64,000 nucleotides of DNA from JAGTJU01 sp038257535 (GTDB lineage Bacteria; Myxococcota_A; Polyangia; Fen-1088). Location: contig JBBSJE010000003.1 of the NCBI GenBank assembly GCA_038257535.1, forward strand, positions 1-64,000, given 5' to 3'. This document shows positions 8,983-17,365 of the stretch, piece by piece. The translations under genes were made by a program, and so were the position numbers. Each line of letters opens with the position of its first letter. Position 1 is the stretch's first letter. A model generated the notes under the pieces. That model made no database searches and was not told where the DNA came from. It saw only the letters and a list, made by a program, of their open reading frames with translations.

Positions 8983-8998
8983 CTATACTCGACTATAG
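8983..8998. promoter_or_regulatory. near-perfect 16-bp palindrome between erpA-like and MoeB-like genes
   Basis: The 16-mer CTATACTCGACTATAG matches its own reverse complement at 14 of 16 positions and contains TATACT/TATAGT elements like a -10 box on both strands. It lies about 77 bases upstream of the Fe-S carrier start and 136 bases upstream of the rhodanese-MoeB start. An operator for a dimeric regulator is plausible; which one is unknown. Confidence 0.45.
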
Positions 8999-9133
8999 CT
9001 GTTTGTCCCCGGTCGGGCCAAGCGCAACTCATGACGCAACGCCCCCCGAATCCCGCGGGTGTTGATGGCATCTTAGCTGGGCGCGGGTCGTGATTGCCTC
9101 TGGCGGCCCTATGAGCTAGGAAAGGCGACCTCA

Positions 9134-10309
9134 ATGGCTACGTTCTCGAGTTTTCTCAAAGACATCAAATCGCAGATCCGGGAAACCGACGTTCCTTCGG
9201 TGAAGGAAATGGTTACCAGCCGCGGCAAAACCGCAGCCGGCCCCGTATTGCTCGACGTACGCGAAAAGGACGAATACCTAGAAGGGTATATCCCTGGCGC
9301 CAAGTGGATCCCTCGCGGCTTCCTTGAGCTTCGCATCGAAGAGCAGGTTCCCGAAAAGACCAGCGAAGTGGTGCTTTACTGCGCGGGGGGGACGCGCTCG
9401 GCCTTGGCCGCCAAGGCGCTTGAAGATTTGGGCTACACCAATGTGAAGTCGATGGCGGGCGGCTTTACCGCCTGGAAGCGCGCCGGCTTGGCCTTCGATC
9501 GCCCCTATGTGATGACGCAGGATCAGGCGATTCGCTACGCCCGCCACACCATGCTGCCCGAGGTGGGCGAAGAGGGGCAGGTCAAGCTGCTCAAGTCGCG
9601 CGTGTTGTGCTTGGGTGCTGGCGGCCTGGGATCGCCTGCGGGATTTTACTTGGCCGCTGCCGGCGTGGGCACCTTGGGCCTGATCGACGACGACGTGGTG
9701 GATGCCTCAAATCTGCAACGACAGATCTTGCACTCAACCGACACAGTGGGCATGCCCAAGGTGGAATCGGCTGCGCGCAGGCTCAACGCCTTGAACCCTG
9801 ACGTAAAAGTGGTTCAGCACAAGACGCGGCTGAGCTCCGAAAACGTGCTGGACATCCTCAAAGACTACGACGTGATCGTTGACGGCGTGGACAACTTCCC
9901 CACGCGCTACTTGCTCAACGACGCCGCGCTCAAACTGAACAAGCCGGTGGTTCACGCGTCGATTTACAGGTTCGAGGGCCAGCTGACATGCTTCATTCCT
10001 GACGAAGGCCCCTGCTACCGCTGCTTGTATCCTGAGCCGCCACCGCCTGACATGGCGCCCTCGTGCCAGGAAGCCGGCGTGGTGGGCGTACTGCCGGGTG
10101 TGGTGGGCGTGTTGCAAGCCACCGAGGCGATCAAGATCATTTTGGGCCTAGGAAAATCGATGGCGGGCCGCTTGATGATGTACGACGCCCTGGGCAGCAA
10201 GTTCCGCGAGATGAAGCTGCGCCGCGATCCGAAATGCCCCACCTGCGGTGAGGGTGTGGATCGCAGCAAGATTGAGCTCATCGACTACGAACAGTTCTGC
10301 GCGGTGTGA
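9134..10309 (+). CDS. moeB: rhodanese-MoeB/ThiF fusion: sulfur-carrier adenylyltransferase
   Basis: This 391-residue fusion has an N-terminal rhodanese domain (about 1-120) with persulfide Cys83 in 'LYCAGGTRSA'. The E1-like adenylyltransferase domain (about 130-391) has the nucleotide loop 'GAGGLGSP', 'DDDVVDASNLQRQ' and a zinc site of Cys294/Cys297 and Cys368/Cys371. The probable catalytic loop is 'APSCQEAGVVG'. It should adenylate the C terminus of a ThiS/MoaD-type sulfur carrier and feed it sulfur for molybdopterin, thiamine or cysteine synthesis. In MoeZ and MOCS3 the rhodanese is C-terminal; here it is N-terminal. No carrier-protein gene is adjacent. AGGAAAGG upstream supports the start. 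Confidence 0.9.
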   Translation: MATFSSFLKDIKSQIRETDVPSVKEMVTSRGKTAAGPVLLDVREKDEYLEGYIPGAKWIPRGFLELRIEEQVPEKTSEVVLYCAGGTRSALAAKALEDLGYTNVKSMAGGFTAWKRAGLAFDRPYVMTQDQAIRYARHTMLPEVGEEGQVKLLKSRVLCLGAGGLGSPAGFYLAAAGVGTLGLIDDDVVDASNLQRQILHSTDTVGMPKVESAARRLNALNPDVKVVQHKTRLSSENVLDILKDYDVIVDGVDNFPTRYLLNDAALKLNKPVVHASIYRFEGQLTCFIPDEGPCYRCLYPEPPPPDMAPSCQEAGVVGVLPGVVGVLQATEAIKIILGLGKSMAGRLMMYDALGSKFREMKLRRDPKCPTCGEGVDRSKIELIDYEQFCAV

Positions 10310-10329
10310 GCCGCGAATTTGTTGCCCCA

Positions 10330-10357
10330 GAGGGGTGCCAATGCCAAGGCACCCCTC
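10330..10357 (+). terminator. hairpin after the MoeB-like gene
   Basis: Perfect 10-bp arms GAGGGGTGCC and GGCACCCCTC flank an 8-base loop, 21 bases after the stop codon. The downstream sequence is only modestly T-rich, so it may be a weak or Rho-assisted terminator. Confidence 0.5.
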
Positions 10358-10394
10358 GTGCGGCGGCTCTGTTTTGTGTTATTTACGAAGCCTC

Positions 10395-11546
10395 ATGCCC
10401 AAGGTCTTCGTTCCCAAAGAAACCCAACCTGGTGAAACCCGTGTGGCCGCAACGCCCGAAACCGTAAAAGCCTTTGTGAAGGCCGGTTTGGAGGTGGTGG
10501 TGCAAGCCGACGCGGGCCGCGCGTCGCATATGCTTGACCACGCTTATGCAGAAGCGGGGGCCAGGCTCACCAGCGCGCCCGCGGCCGAGTGGGGCCAAGC
10601 GGACATGGTTCTCAAAGTTGTTGGCCCCGCGCCGCATGAAGTCGCCCAGATGAAGCCCGGAGCCATCTTGGTTTCATTCATCACCCCGCACAAGAATCTG
10701 CCTCTGGTCAAGGCGTTGGTGAACCAAAGAATCAGCACCTTGGCAATGGAGCTGGTGCCGCGCATCACAAGGGCGCAAAAGATGGATGCGTTGTCGTCCC
10801 AGGCAAGCATCGCGGGCTACAAAGCCGTTCTGGTGGGCGCCACCAGGCTGGGCAAATACTTTCCCATGCTGATGACAGCCGCGGGCACGGTGCAGCCTGC
10901 GAAGGTGGTGATCATGGGCGCGGGCGTGGCGGGGCTTCAGGCCATCGCGACCGCAAAGCGTTTGGGCGCCGTCATCTGGGTTTCCGATGTACGACCGGCG
11001 GTCAAAGAGCAGGTAGAATCGCTGGGCGGCAAGTTCATTGATCTGCCGATGGAAGAAAGCGGCGAAGGGCAGGGCGGCTACGCAAAAGAAATGAGCCCAG
11101 AGTTCTTGGCCAAACAGCAGGCGATCATTGCCGAACACGTGGCCAGCGCCGACGTGGTGATCACCACCGCGCAGATCCCCGGCAAGCCCGCGCCTCGCTT
11201 GGTGACCGCGGAGACCGTAAAGAAGATGCGTCCCGGCTCCGTGATTGTGGACCTTGCGGCCGAGCAGGGGGGCAACTGCGAATTGACCGAAGCCGGTCAA
11301 GACGTGCTGAAACATGAAGTGTTGATTGTGGGCACCACCAACTGGCCTGCCACCATGCCTTTGGACGCCAGCATGTTGTACGCGCGCAACATTCAGGCGC
11401 TGGTGCTGCACATTCTAAAGAAGGGCGAAGCGGGGCCATCGCTGAACATTGACACCGCCGAAGAGGTTACGCGGGGAACTTTGCTCACCCACGCGGGCGA
11501 AGTGCTTCACGGCCCCACGGCCGAAGCGGTTAAGACGGGGACGTAA
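10395..11546 (+). CDS. pntA: NAD(P) transhydrogenase alpha subunit, part 1 (soluble NAD domain)
   Basis: This is the soluble dI component of proton-translocating transhydrogenase, about 383 residues, which binds NAD(H). Family blocks are clear: 'VPKETQPGETRVAATPE', 'RITRAQKMDALSSQA', 'GYKAVL', 'IMGAGVAGLQAIATAKRLGA', 'TTAQIPGKPAPRLV' and 'VDLAAEQGGN'. The RxTRAQxMDxLSSQA loop separates it from alanine dehydrogenase. The ATG at 10395 is chosen; the longer frame begins inside the MoeB-like gene. The membrane part (PntAB) and PntB, which normally follow at once, are absent; a VapBC pair follows instead. The partner subunits may be elsewhere, or lost. Confidence 0.9.
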   Translation: MPKVFVPKETQPGETRVAATPETVKAFVKAGLEVVVQADAGRASHMLDHAYAEAGARLTSAPAAEWGQADMVLKVVGPAPHEVAQMKPGAILVSFITPHKNLPLVKALVNQRISTLAMELVPRITRAQKMDALSSQASIAGYKAVLVGATRLGKYFPMLMTAAGTVQPAKVVIMGAGVAGLQAIATAKRLGAVIWVSDVRPAVKEQVESLGGKFIDLPMEESGEGQGGYAKEMSPEFLAKQQAIIAEHVASADVVITTAQIPGKPAPRLVTAETVKKMRPGSVIVDLAAEQGGNCELTEAGQDVLKHEVLIVGTTNWPATMPLDASMLYARNIQALVLHILKKGEAGPSLNIDTAEEVTRGTLLTHAGEVLHGPTAEAVKTGT

Positions 11547-11564
11547 CCACATTCTCTGGACGCC

Positions 11565-11603
11565 TTGACGCAGTTTGACGGCATGGCTATGTGCTGTTAA
11601 AAT
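11565..11603 (+). promoter_or_regulatory. tandem sigma70-type promoters of the vapBC pair
   Basis: Two TTGACG hexamers (11565-11570 and 11575-11580) are each followed after exactly 17 bases by a -10-like hexamer: TATGTG (11588-11593) and TAAAAT (11598-11603). The second would start transcription at or next to the vapB ATG (11610), giving a leaderless message, which fits the lack of a Shine-Dalgarno there. Confidence 0.5.
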
Positions 11604-11609
11604 GTTGGC

Positions 11610-11879
11610 ATGACGCGTACCCAGATACAGCTTCCTGATGACACCTTCGCCCGGGCGAAGAAGCTGTGCGAAGCGCGCGAGATCTCGCTCGCCGAACTGG
11701 CTAGGCGCGGCATCGAATACATACTGAGCGTCTATGCGACTGAATCCGATGCCAATCGCGAATGGCAGCCGCCAACGCCGCGTCGCCTGGGCTGGAAAGG
11801 GCTTAGCGACGCGGAGATCAAGGAGCAAGGGCAGTTAACCACGGTCGAACTGTCCCTGGCCCGCCCGCGTCGGAAGTAA
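11610..11879 (+). CDS. vapB: VapB-type antitoxin
   Basis: This 89-residue protein has an N-terminal ribbon-helix-helix-like DNA-binding segment ('TRTQIQLPDDTFARAKKLCE' then 'ISLAELARRGIEY'). The charged C-terminal tail is a probable toxin-binding segment. It ends four bases before the PIN-domain gene, the usual antitoxin-first order. VapB proteins of this kind bind their own promoter and neutralise the VapC RNase. The two overlapping promoters immediately upstream are likely autoregulated. Confidence 0.8.
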   Translation: MTRTQIQLPDDTFARAKKLCEAREISLAELARRGIEYILSVYATESDANREWQPPTPRRLGWKGLSDAEIKEQGQLTTVELSLARPRRK

Positions 11880-11883
11880 CCCT

Positions 11884-12327
11884 ATGCTTTCGATCGACAC
11901 CAACATCCTTCTGCACGCCTTCAACGAAGATTCGCCCCGCCACGCTTCTGCGTACGCCTGGCTAACGTCGATCCAGCGCGAGGAAGAGGTGGCCATCTCC
12001 GAGTTCATCCTCGCCGAACTTTACGGCCTGCTCCGCAACCCCGTCGTGCTCACACACCCACTGTCCTCCGATGAGGCCGTCGAGGTCATCCAATCTTATC
12101 GCACGCACCCGCGTTGGCGACTGATCGGCTTTCCCACCGAGAGCCGACCCCTGCACGACACTCTTTGGCAGAAGGCTCGCTCCACCGCTTTTGCCTTCCG
12201 AAGACTTTACGATGTCCGCAGTGCCCTCACGATGACCGCTCAGGGCGTAACTGAGTTTGCGACCGCGAACGTAAAGGACTTTCAGGGCATGGGCTTCAAA
12301 AAACTGTGGAACCCGATAGCCAGGTAA
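11884..12327 (+). CDS. vapC: VapC-type PIN-domain ribonuclease toxin
   Basis: This 147-residue PIN-domain protein has acidic metal ligands in the expected order: Asp5 in 'MLSIDTNILL', Glu40 or Glu45 in 'ISEFILAELYGLL', Asp110 in 'RRLYDVRSAL' and Asp132 in 'FATANVKDF'. VapC toxins cleave tRNA or rRNA and stop translation when the antitoxin is degraded. It lies four bases after vapB and ends in a short gap facing the convergent MscS-like gene. All catalytic acids are present, so it is likely functional. Confidence 0.85.
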   Translation: MLSIDTNILLHAFNEDSPRHASAYAWLTSIQREEEVAISEFILAELYGLLRNPVVLTHPLSSDEAVEVIQSYRTHPRWRLIGFPTESRPLHDTLWQKARSTAFAFRRLYDVRSALTMTAQGVTEFATANVKDFQGMGFKKLWNPIAR

Positions 12328-12371
12328 AGAGTTGGCGCTTACGAGTACGCGATGCGACTCCCAATCAGCGA

Positions 12372-13148
12372 CTAAGTTGGTGTAAGCGGTAGCGATTGCG
12401 CGCGGCGAATGTAATTGGCCGCGCGCTCTGCGGCTTCCGCCGACCACGACCGGAACCGAAGGTGCACGGTGAGCGGGTCGTGGGCGTCTCGAACAAATTG
12501 CACCTCGGCGCGCCGGTCCCGGTAACCGCACCAATGCGCCGCCCAGCGCAAGCGCGCCAACTCGTGCTCGTTTTTCACTGTCACCGAAAGTTCCACCGCC
12601 ACCGTTTTGTCGGGTGTTGCGATGGAAAATGGTTGATCGTGCAGGGCGGAGATCGGCACATGCAGCCTGTCTCCGTTGTCCAATCGAAGCACCAAGTGAA
12701 ACAATCCGAAGGATTCCACCACACCTTGGCCTTGGGCAATCGTTAGGCGATTTGCGGTTTTTAAGTGGCCCCGCAAAATGGTCCATGCGCCACCCAACCA
12801 AGCGCGCGAGCGGAAGCCTACCGCCACCAAAGCCCCAGCCACAAGGGCGCCCAACAATACGGTTACCAGCAGGGGCGCGGCGCTGTAGGCAAACAGCACT
12901 AACAAACTTAGCGCGAACCACGCCCCGAACAAACGCATGCCGAACGCCGCTTGTGCGCCCAGTGCCATGCCCGTGCGGCTGCGGCCGCGCCCCAGCAGCC
13001 GAGATGCGAACATCACCAGCAGCAAGGCCAAACCCAAAAGCACGAAGAGGGCCGTGGCGCCTTGCACGAAGAACGCGCCCAGTCCTTCGATCTGCGCCCT
13101 CAAAGTGTTTTCAATTTGTGTTCCCCACTCTTCATTTTTGGCGCTCAT
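12372..13148 (-). CDS. MscS-like membrane protein (divergent)
   Basis: This 258-residue protein has three probable membrane helices (about 27-48, 72-88 and 90-110). They are followed by a segment resembling the MscS beta domain: 'LTIAQGQGVVESFGLFHLVL' then 'DNGDRLHVPISAL'. The pattern of loop, small beta barrel and pore-lining helix fits small mechanosensitive channels, but the match is distant, and the Gly/Ala-rich third helix is short. The ATG overlaps the stop of the antiporter-ATPase gene (ATGA), so translation is probably coupled. In that context it may be an osmotic release valve or a regulatory subunit of the antiporters. The start is unambiguous. Confidence 0.65.
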   Translation of the reverse strand: MSAKNEEWGTQIENTLRAQIEGLGAFFVQGATALFVLLGLALLLVMFASRLLGRGRSRTGMALGAQAAFGMRLFGAWFALSLLVLFAYSAAPLLVTVLLGALVAGALVAVGFRSRAWLGGAWTILRGHLKTANRLTIAQGQGVVESFGLFHLVLRLDNGDRLHVPISALHDQPFSIATPDKTVAVELSVTVKNEHELARLRWAAHWCGYRDRRAEVQFVRDAHDPLTVHLRFRSWSAEAAERAANYIRRAQSLPLTPT

Positions 13149-16100
13149 GGTCGGGTCTCCGGGGTCAGAATGCCCAGCTCCTCAAGCCCTCGTTGCAAGG
13201 GGCCATCAAGGTGAGGGGGAACGAATAAGGTTTGTCCATGCTCCCCGGCGCGCACGATGCTGGCATCGCGCAAAGGCAGCACGAAACGCGCGGCCGTCAC
13301 TTCATCTACCAACATAAGCGAGGCCAATTCCGTCAGCGATAGGGGGCCGTAAGCGATGAAGAACCCCAGGCAGGCCATGGCGTCGGTTCCCAGACGAGCC
13401 AGAAAGGGCAGCGCGGCCCGTGTATCGCTGCGAACCAGGAATCGATCCTCGCCCAACGCTTTGAGGCTGCGCAGGTGTGTGAGCAAGGCGTGCCTCAGGT
13501 TGCCCCGCGTAGCTTGCGCCAACGCGCGGTAATAGCCATCGCGCGCGCGCTTTTCCACAGCGCGGCGGCTGCCGTCGGGGGCGTACGACAATTTCACCCC
13601 CGCCAGCCGTGCCCGCGTTTCAATGCACAACCGCAGGTCATCGGCGCCCAAAGGCGACAAATCCAGCTGGCGGCCAAACACCTGCGAGAGCGACAACGTC
13701 TCTTGAAACAAATTGTAGGCGGTGCGTCCCACCGAAACGATCCATCGCGCTTCAGGCGAAGACTGAACCATCAATTCCATGAACCTTTGCAGCGAGGCCA
13801 ACCCTTGTTCATTGGGAAGCACGTAGTGCTGCAAATCATCAATGAGAACCACCGCGCGTCGTCGCTTGACGGTGTCCAAGATGCTGGCGAAGTCATCCGC
13901 GCAACCAAGCTCTGCAGCGATGGCCTCGAGCAATCCCTCGCTGCGATGGTGAAAGCGTGGGTCTAGCCTAACAACTTGAAACCGCGCGAGGCGTAGTTCC
14001 ACGATGTTGATGACCGAGCTGCGTCCGGCGCCACGCGCGCCGGTGATCAACACATTGGTGAAGCTATCTAGGCGGCCCTTTTGAAGATGCGAGATGAGAT
14101 CTTCCAAAGCGCCGCGCCGTGCGGTCACCAAGCGAATGTCGTCGATGGGATCGGGGCTAAACCCATTGCGGCAGCTTGTGGGCAAAGATAGCGTTTCAGA
14201 CTCTTTGAAGTTGGCAAGCAGGATGCGCCGAATGCCGCTAGGGTCCATGTTGTCGGAGCGGGCTTCAAACAGCCAACCAGGAACATTCTTTCGGCGCGCC
14301 AACCGCATGGTGGCTGACAGCAGCATGCGCAGCCAGTGTTGCCCGCGGCTGAGGATGGACATAAACGCACGTCGCGCGGCTTGCTGCGTTTGCCCCATCG
14401 AAGCGCGCAGCCTGTCTTTCGCACCTGCCTGCGAGGTCAAAAGCGTGTCCAGGGTGGACAGCGTTTCTGTTGACGCTTCATTAAGGCGGCCGCGCGCCTG
14501 CTCCAACGACTTCGCTACCTCGTCCAAGATGATTTGGATCTGATCGTGCGCCCGCCCGAGTACCTCTGGGATCGTGGTCTTGAGCTCATCGGAGGCTTCG
14601 TCCCCGCTGCGTTCAAGCGCGCGCATGCCAAACGCGGCGATGGCCAACGCGGCCTCCACACGCTCGTCAATGTCGGCCATGTGTTCTGACAAGGGGCCCA
14701 GCGCCTCGGCAAAACGCGGCACAAAGCGATCGATGAGCGCCTCTTGAAGCGCGTCGGCCAAGTCCAGGGTGTCGGTGCGCAAATCAGCGAGATCGGCGTC
14801 AATCCGAAACATCGTGGTGTCGCGTGCCGGATGCAGTTCCTTGGGCACCGTCTCCACAATCTTTGAGCAATCGGTCAACAGTTCGGAAAACTGCGTGGCG
14901 TGGCGGTACTTTGCTTTCAGGCCAGTGAGTCGGTTGCGCTCGCGCTTGGTCAGGATCTCTTCAAAGCGACGGGTGTAGGTTTGGCCCACTTTGCCACTGA
15001 GCTGTGCGTTGGTGTCTTCGCGCAGTTCGGCCAGTGGCTGCAGTACCCCCTGAATCAAAGGGGCGATTTCATTCTCAACCAACGCCAAGGGGGCCCAACA
15101 TCGGCGTTCCACAGCAGAGCGGAACTGTGAGCCCGCAGCGTCGAGCGCAGCCGTGGCCTTGAGGCCATCCATGGCCGCCGCCACCAATCGTTGCCATCGC
15201 GGCAGCCTCTGATTGCGCCGTTTGCGGGCCGCTTCAATCGCAGGCAGCACTTCCGACAAGCGCACTTCCGAGGCCGGGTGGCCCGGCCCCCCCAACCGAT
15301 CAAGCCACAATGCGCCTGTTTGCATGCCTTGGTTCAAAGCGTCGTCGATCCGCGCTTTGGTTTGCGAAGCCCATCTTGCTTCGTGGCGATCCAAGCGCAG
15401 CCGACATTCTTCGGCGTCGATGAGTCCTTTCGCCAACAGGGTCAAGGGCTCGGTCAATCCCAGCTCGTACAAGAACAAGCTTTCCCCTAGCAATGAAACC
15501 GCATCGACCATCGGCTTTTCAAATGCAAGCCGCATCGTCAACCGGATGGGAACATTGCGGCGGCGGGGGTAGAGCCGTACCATGCTCAGGGCCTTGGTGA
15601 AAAGCTTCACGGCCTTGACTTCCAAAAAATCGTCGTTAGCCGCCCGGAAGTTTTCGGGCGTCAGGCGAACCTGCAAGCGTTCGGGGAAGCTCTCCAAGGT
15701 TGCAATCAAAGTGCGCTCGAGCGCATCAAGCGAAGGCGCCAGGGTCTGCGCGTTGGTGAGCCCTTCAACATTGAGGAGCCGCAGCATGGTTTGAGAGGCA
15801 CGTTCATCGCCTTCACGGTCAGATGAGGCGCGAAGGGCGCCTAGCTTGCTGGCCGCACAGCGCTCCTCAATGGTGCTCTCCCAGAACGTTTCGATCTGCG
15901 CCTTCAACTCGTCGCCCGCCGACACCAAGGCCAGCTCCAACGCCGGATCGTTGGGAAGCGTGAGGGTGGGTTTGGGCTGAGGCTCTTCGTTTGGGACAGG
16001 GTCTGCGCTCGTGAGCGCGTCGGTAACAGCAGGGGCAACGGATGCGGTGGGCGCTGGCTCCGGTTGTGGCTTCGTAAGCGCGCGCGCCACATCCCCTGCG

Positions 16101-17365
16101 CGGCGCAAGGCGATTCCTAGCGTGACGGGGCCGATCAAGAGGTTGATCGAGACCACCGCCAGCCCCATGCTCATGATGGCGTTCGACAGTTCAGGCAGTT
16201 GTCGCGCTGTAAGCAGCACCAACCCCAGCGTGACACCGGCTTGCGGAATGTATGCCAGCCACGCGTTGTCGCGAACGGCGGGGCGTTCACCGCCCGCGCG
16301 CGTGCCCACGGCACTGGCGATGTAAAAGGTGATGGCGCGAGCGCCCGCCATGGCCGCCGCCAACGGCAATAGTTTCAACGTGCCCTGCAAATCCACGCCA
16401 GCTCCAGCGGTGGTAAAGAACACCACGAAAACCGGCAGCGACACGCGCGTCAGCGGTGTGAGCAGGGTGTGCTCAAACTTAGAGAAATTGCGCACCACAA
16501 ATCCGGCGGCGATCAACACCAAAAGCAGTTCAAGGTGCAGCGCATCCGAGGCTTCTGCCGTTAGCAACACCAATGCCACCAAGGCCAACAACATCTCTTT
16601 GCCGAAAAAGCGCACGTACAGGATCAGGAAGAATCCTAAGCCCGAACCAAACAAGATGGAGCCACCCAGCTCCTTGGCCACGTGCACAAGCGCGCCGCTG
16701 TTGAAGTGGGAATCTGAACTAACAAAACTGCGACCCACGGCGATGGCCACAGCCAAAGAAACCACAACCACCAGATCTTTGACCACCGCCATGGCAAGCG
16801 TGAGATCCGCCATGCGTCCTTTGGCCTTGGAATCGTTGATCACGGCAAGCGACACCGAGGGGGAGGTGCCGATGGCCAACACGGCGAAGATCAATGCCAG
16901 GGCCACGACGGCACCCTTGGTCGGCAGCCCCAGAAGCGGATGGTAGGTTTCGATCAACCAGAACGCGCCGCCCACTGACAGCATCAGCATGGGGACCTTG
17001 ACAGCAACGGTCACCATCAGGGTCCGAAAAACCTTTTGGGTGGCTTTCACATCAAGCTCGAGACCGGCCGTTAGAGCGATGAGCCCCAGCGCCAACGTGT
17101 TGAACACACGCATGTCGCTGACGATGCGATGGGAAAGAATGTTCGACAGCTGTGGCCCGAACACCACACCGCTAAGGATGTATCCCGTAATTTTCGGAAT
17201 CGAAAGTGTGGCCACCAATTCACCCACGGTGAACGACGCCAAAACCACGAACCCAATGGCCGCCAAAGTCAACGGACTGTCAGATTCAAGGTCGATCTCA
17301 TTCAAGAATAGCTTCAGCCCTATCATCACCCCCAAGAGCGTGGCGAGGACCAGCAGCCGCCTCAT
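13145..17365 (-). CDS. CPA2-type cation/proton antiporter fused to a P-loop ATPase
   Basis: This 1406-residue protein starts with a Kef/NapA-like membrane domain of 11-13 helices (about 1-410); 'YILSGVVFGPQLSNIL' and 'TSPSVSLAVINDSKAKGRMA' resemble the CPA2 core. A Pro/Ala linker follows (about 425-465), then about 600 residues of mostly helical, charged, Leu-rich sequence. The C-terminal NTPase has a Walker A-like 'GARGAGRSS' (about 1109) with Arg where Lys is usual, and a Walker B 'VVLIDDL' (about 1172). A winged-helix-like tail ends the protein. CPA2 antiporters normally end in an RCK/TrkA domain, so this is an unusual replacement. The ATGA overlaps on both sides tie it to the neighbouring membrane genes. 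ATP-controlled ion exchange is inferred. Confidence 0.85.
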   Translation of the reverse strand: MRRLLVLATLLGVMIGLKLFLNEIDLESDSPLTLAAIGFVVLASFTVGELVATLSIPKITGYILSGVVFGPQLSNILSHRIVSDMRVFNTLALGLIALTAGLELDVKATQKVFRTLMVTVAVKVPMLMLSVGGAFWLIETYHPLLGLPTKGAVVALALIFAVLAIGTSPSVSLAVINDSKAKGRMADLTLAMAVVKDLVVVVSLAVAIAVGRSFVSSDSHFNSGALVHVAKELGGSILFGSGLGFFLILYVRFFGKEMLLALVALVLLTAEASDALHLELLLVLIAAGFVVRNFSKFEHTLLTPLTRVSLPVFVVFFTTAGAGVDLQGTLKLLPLAAAMAGARAITFYIASAVGTRAGGERPAVRDNAWLAYIPQAGVTLGLVLLTARQLPELSNAIMSMGLAVVSINLLIGPVTLGIALRRAGDVARALTKPQPEPAPTASVAPAVTDALTSADPVPNEEPQPKPTLTLPNDPALELALVSAGDELKAQIETFWESTIEERCAASKLGALRASSDREGDERASQTMLRLLNVEGLTNAQTLAPSLDALERTLIATLESFPERLQVRLTPENFRAANDDFLEVKAVKLFTKALSMVRLYPRRRNVPIRLTMRLAFEKPMVDAVSLLGESLFLYELGLTEPLTLLAKGLIDAEECRLRLDRHEARWASQTKARIDDALNQGMQTGALWLDRLGGPGHPASEVRLSEVLPAIEAARKRRNQRLPRWQRLVAAAMDGLKATAALDAAGSQFRSAVERRCWAPLALVENEIAPLIQGVLQPLAELREDTNAQLSGKVGQTYTRRFEEILTKRERNRLTGLKAKYRHATQFSELLTDCSKIVETVPKELHPARDTTMFRIDADLADLRTDTLDLADALQEALIDRFVPRFAEALGPLSEHMADIDERVEAALAIAAFGMRALERSGDEASDELKTTIPEVLGRAHDQIQIILDEVAKSLEQARGRLNEASTETLSTLDTLLTSQAGAKDRLRASMGQTQQAARRAFMSILSRGQHWLRMLLSATMRLARRKNVPGWLFEARSDNMDPSGIRRILLANFKESETLSLPTSCRNGFSPDPIDDIRLVTARRGALEDLISHLQKGRLDSFTNVLITGARGAGRSSVINIVELRLARFQVVRLDPRFHHRSEGLLEAIAAELGCADDFASILDTVKRRRAVVLIDDLQHYVLPNEQGLASLQRFMELMVQSSPEARWIVSVGRTAYNLFQETLSLSQVFGRQLDLSPLGADDLRLCIETRARLAGVKLSYAPDGSRRAVEKRARDGYYRALAQATRGNLRHALLTHLRSLKALGEDRFLVRSDTRAALPFLARLGTDAMACLGFFIAYGPLSLTELASLMLVDEVTAARFVLPLRDASIVRAGEHGQTLFVPPHLDGPLQRGLEELGILTPETRP

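Noticed and set aside
10248..10394. N-terminal extension of the transhydrogenase subunit
   Set aside because: It lies inside the MoeB-like gene and has no homology to the family; the ATG at 10395 begins the conserved domain.
12328..12371. Terminator between vapC and the MscS-like gene
   Set aside because: The short convergent gap has no clear hairpin or T tract.
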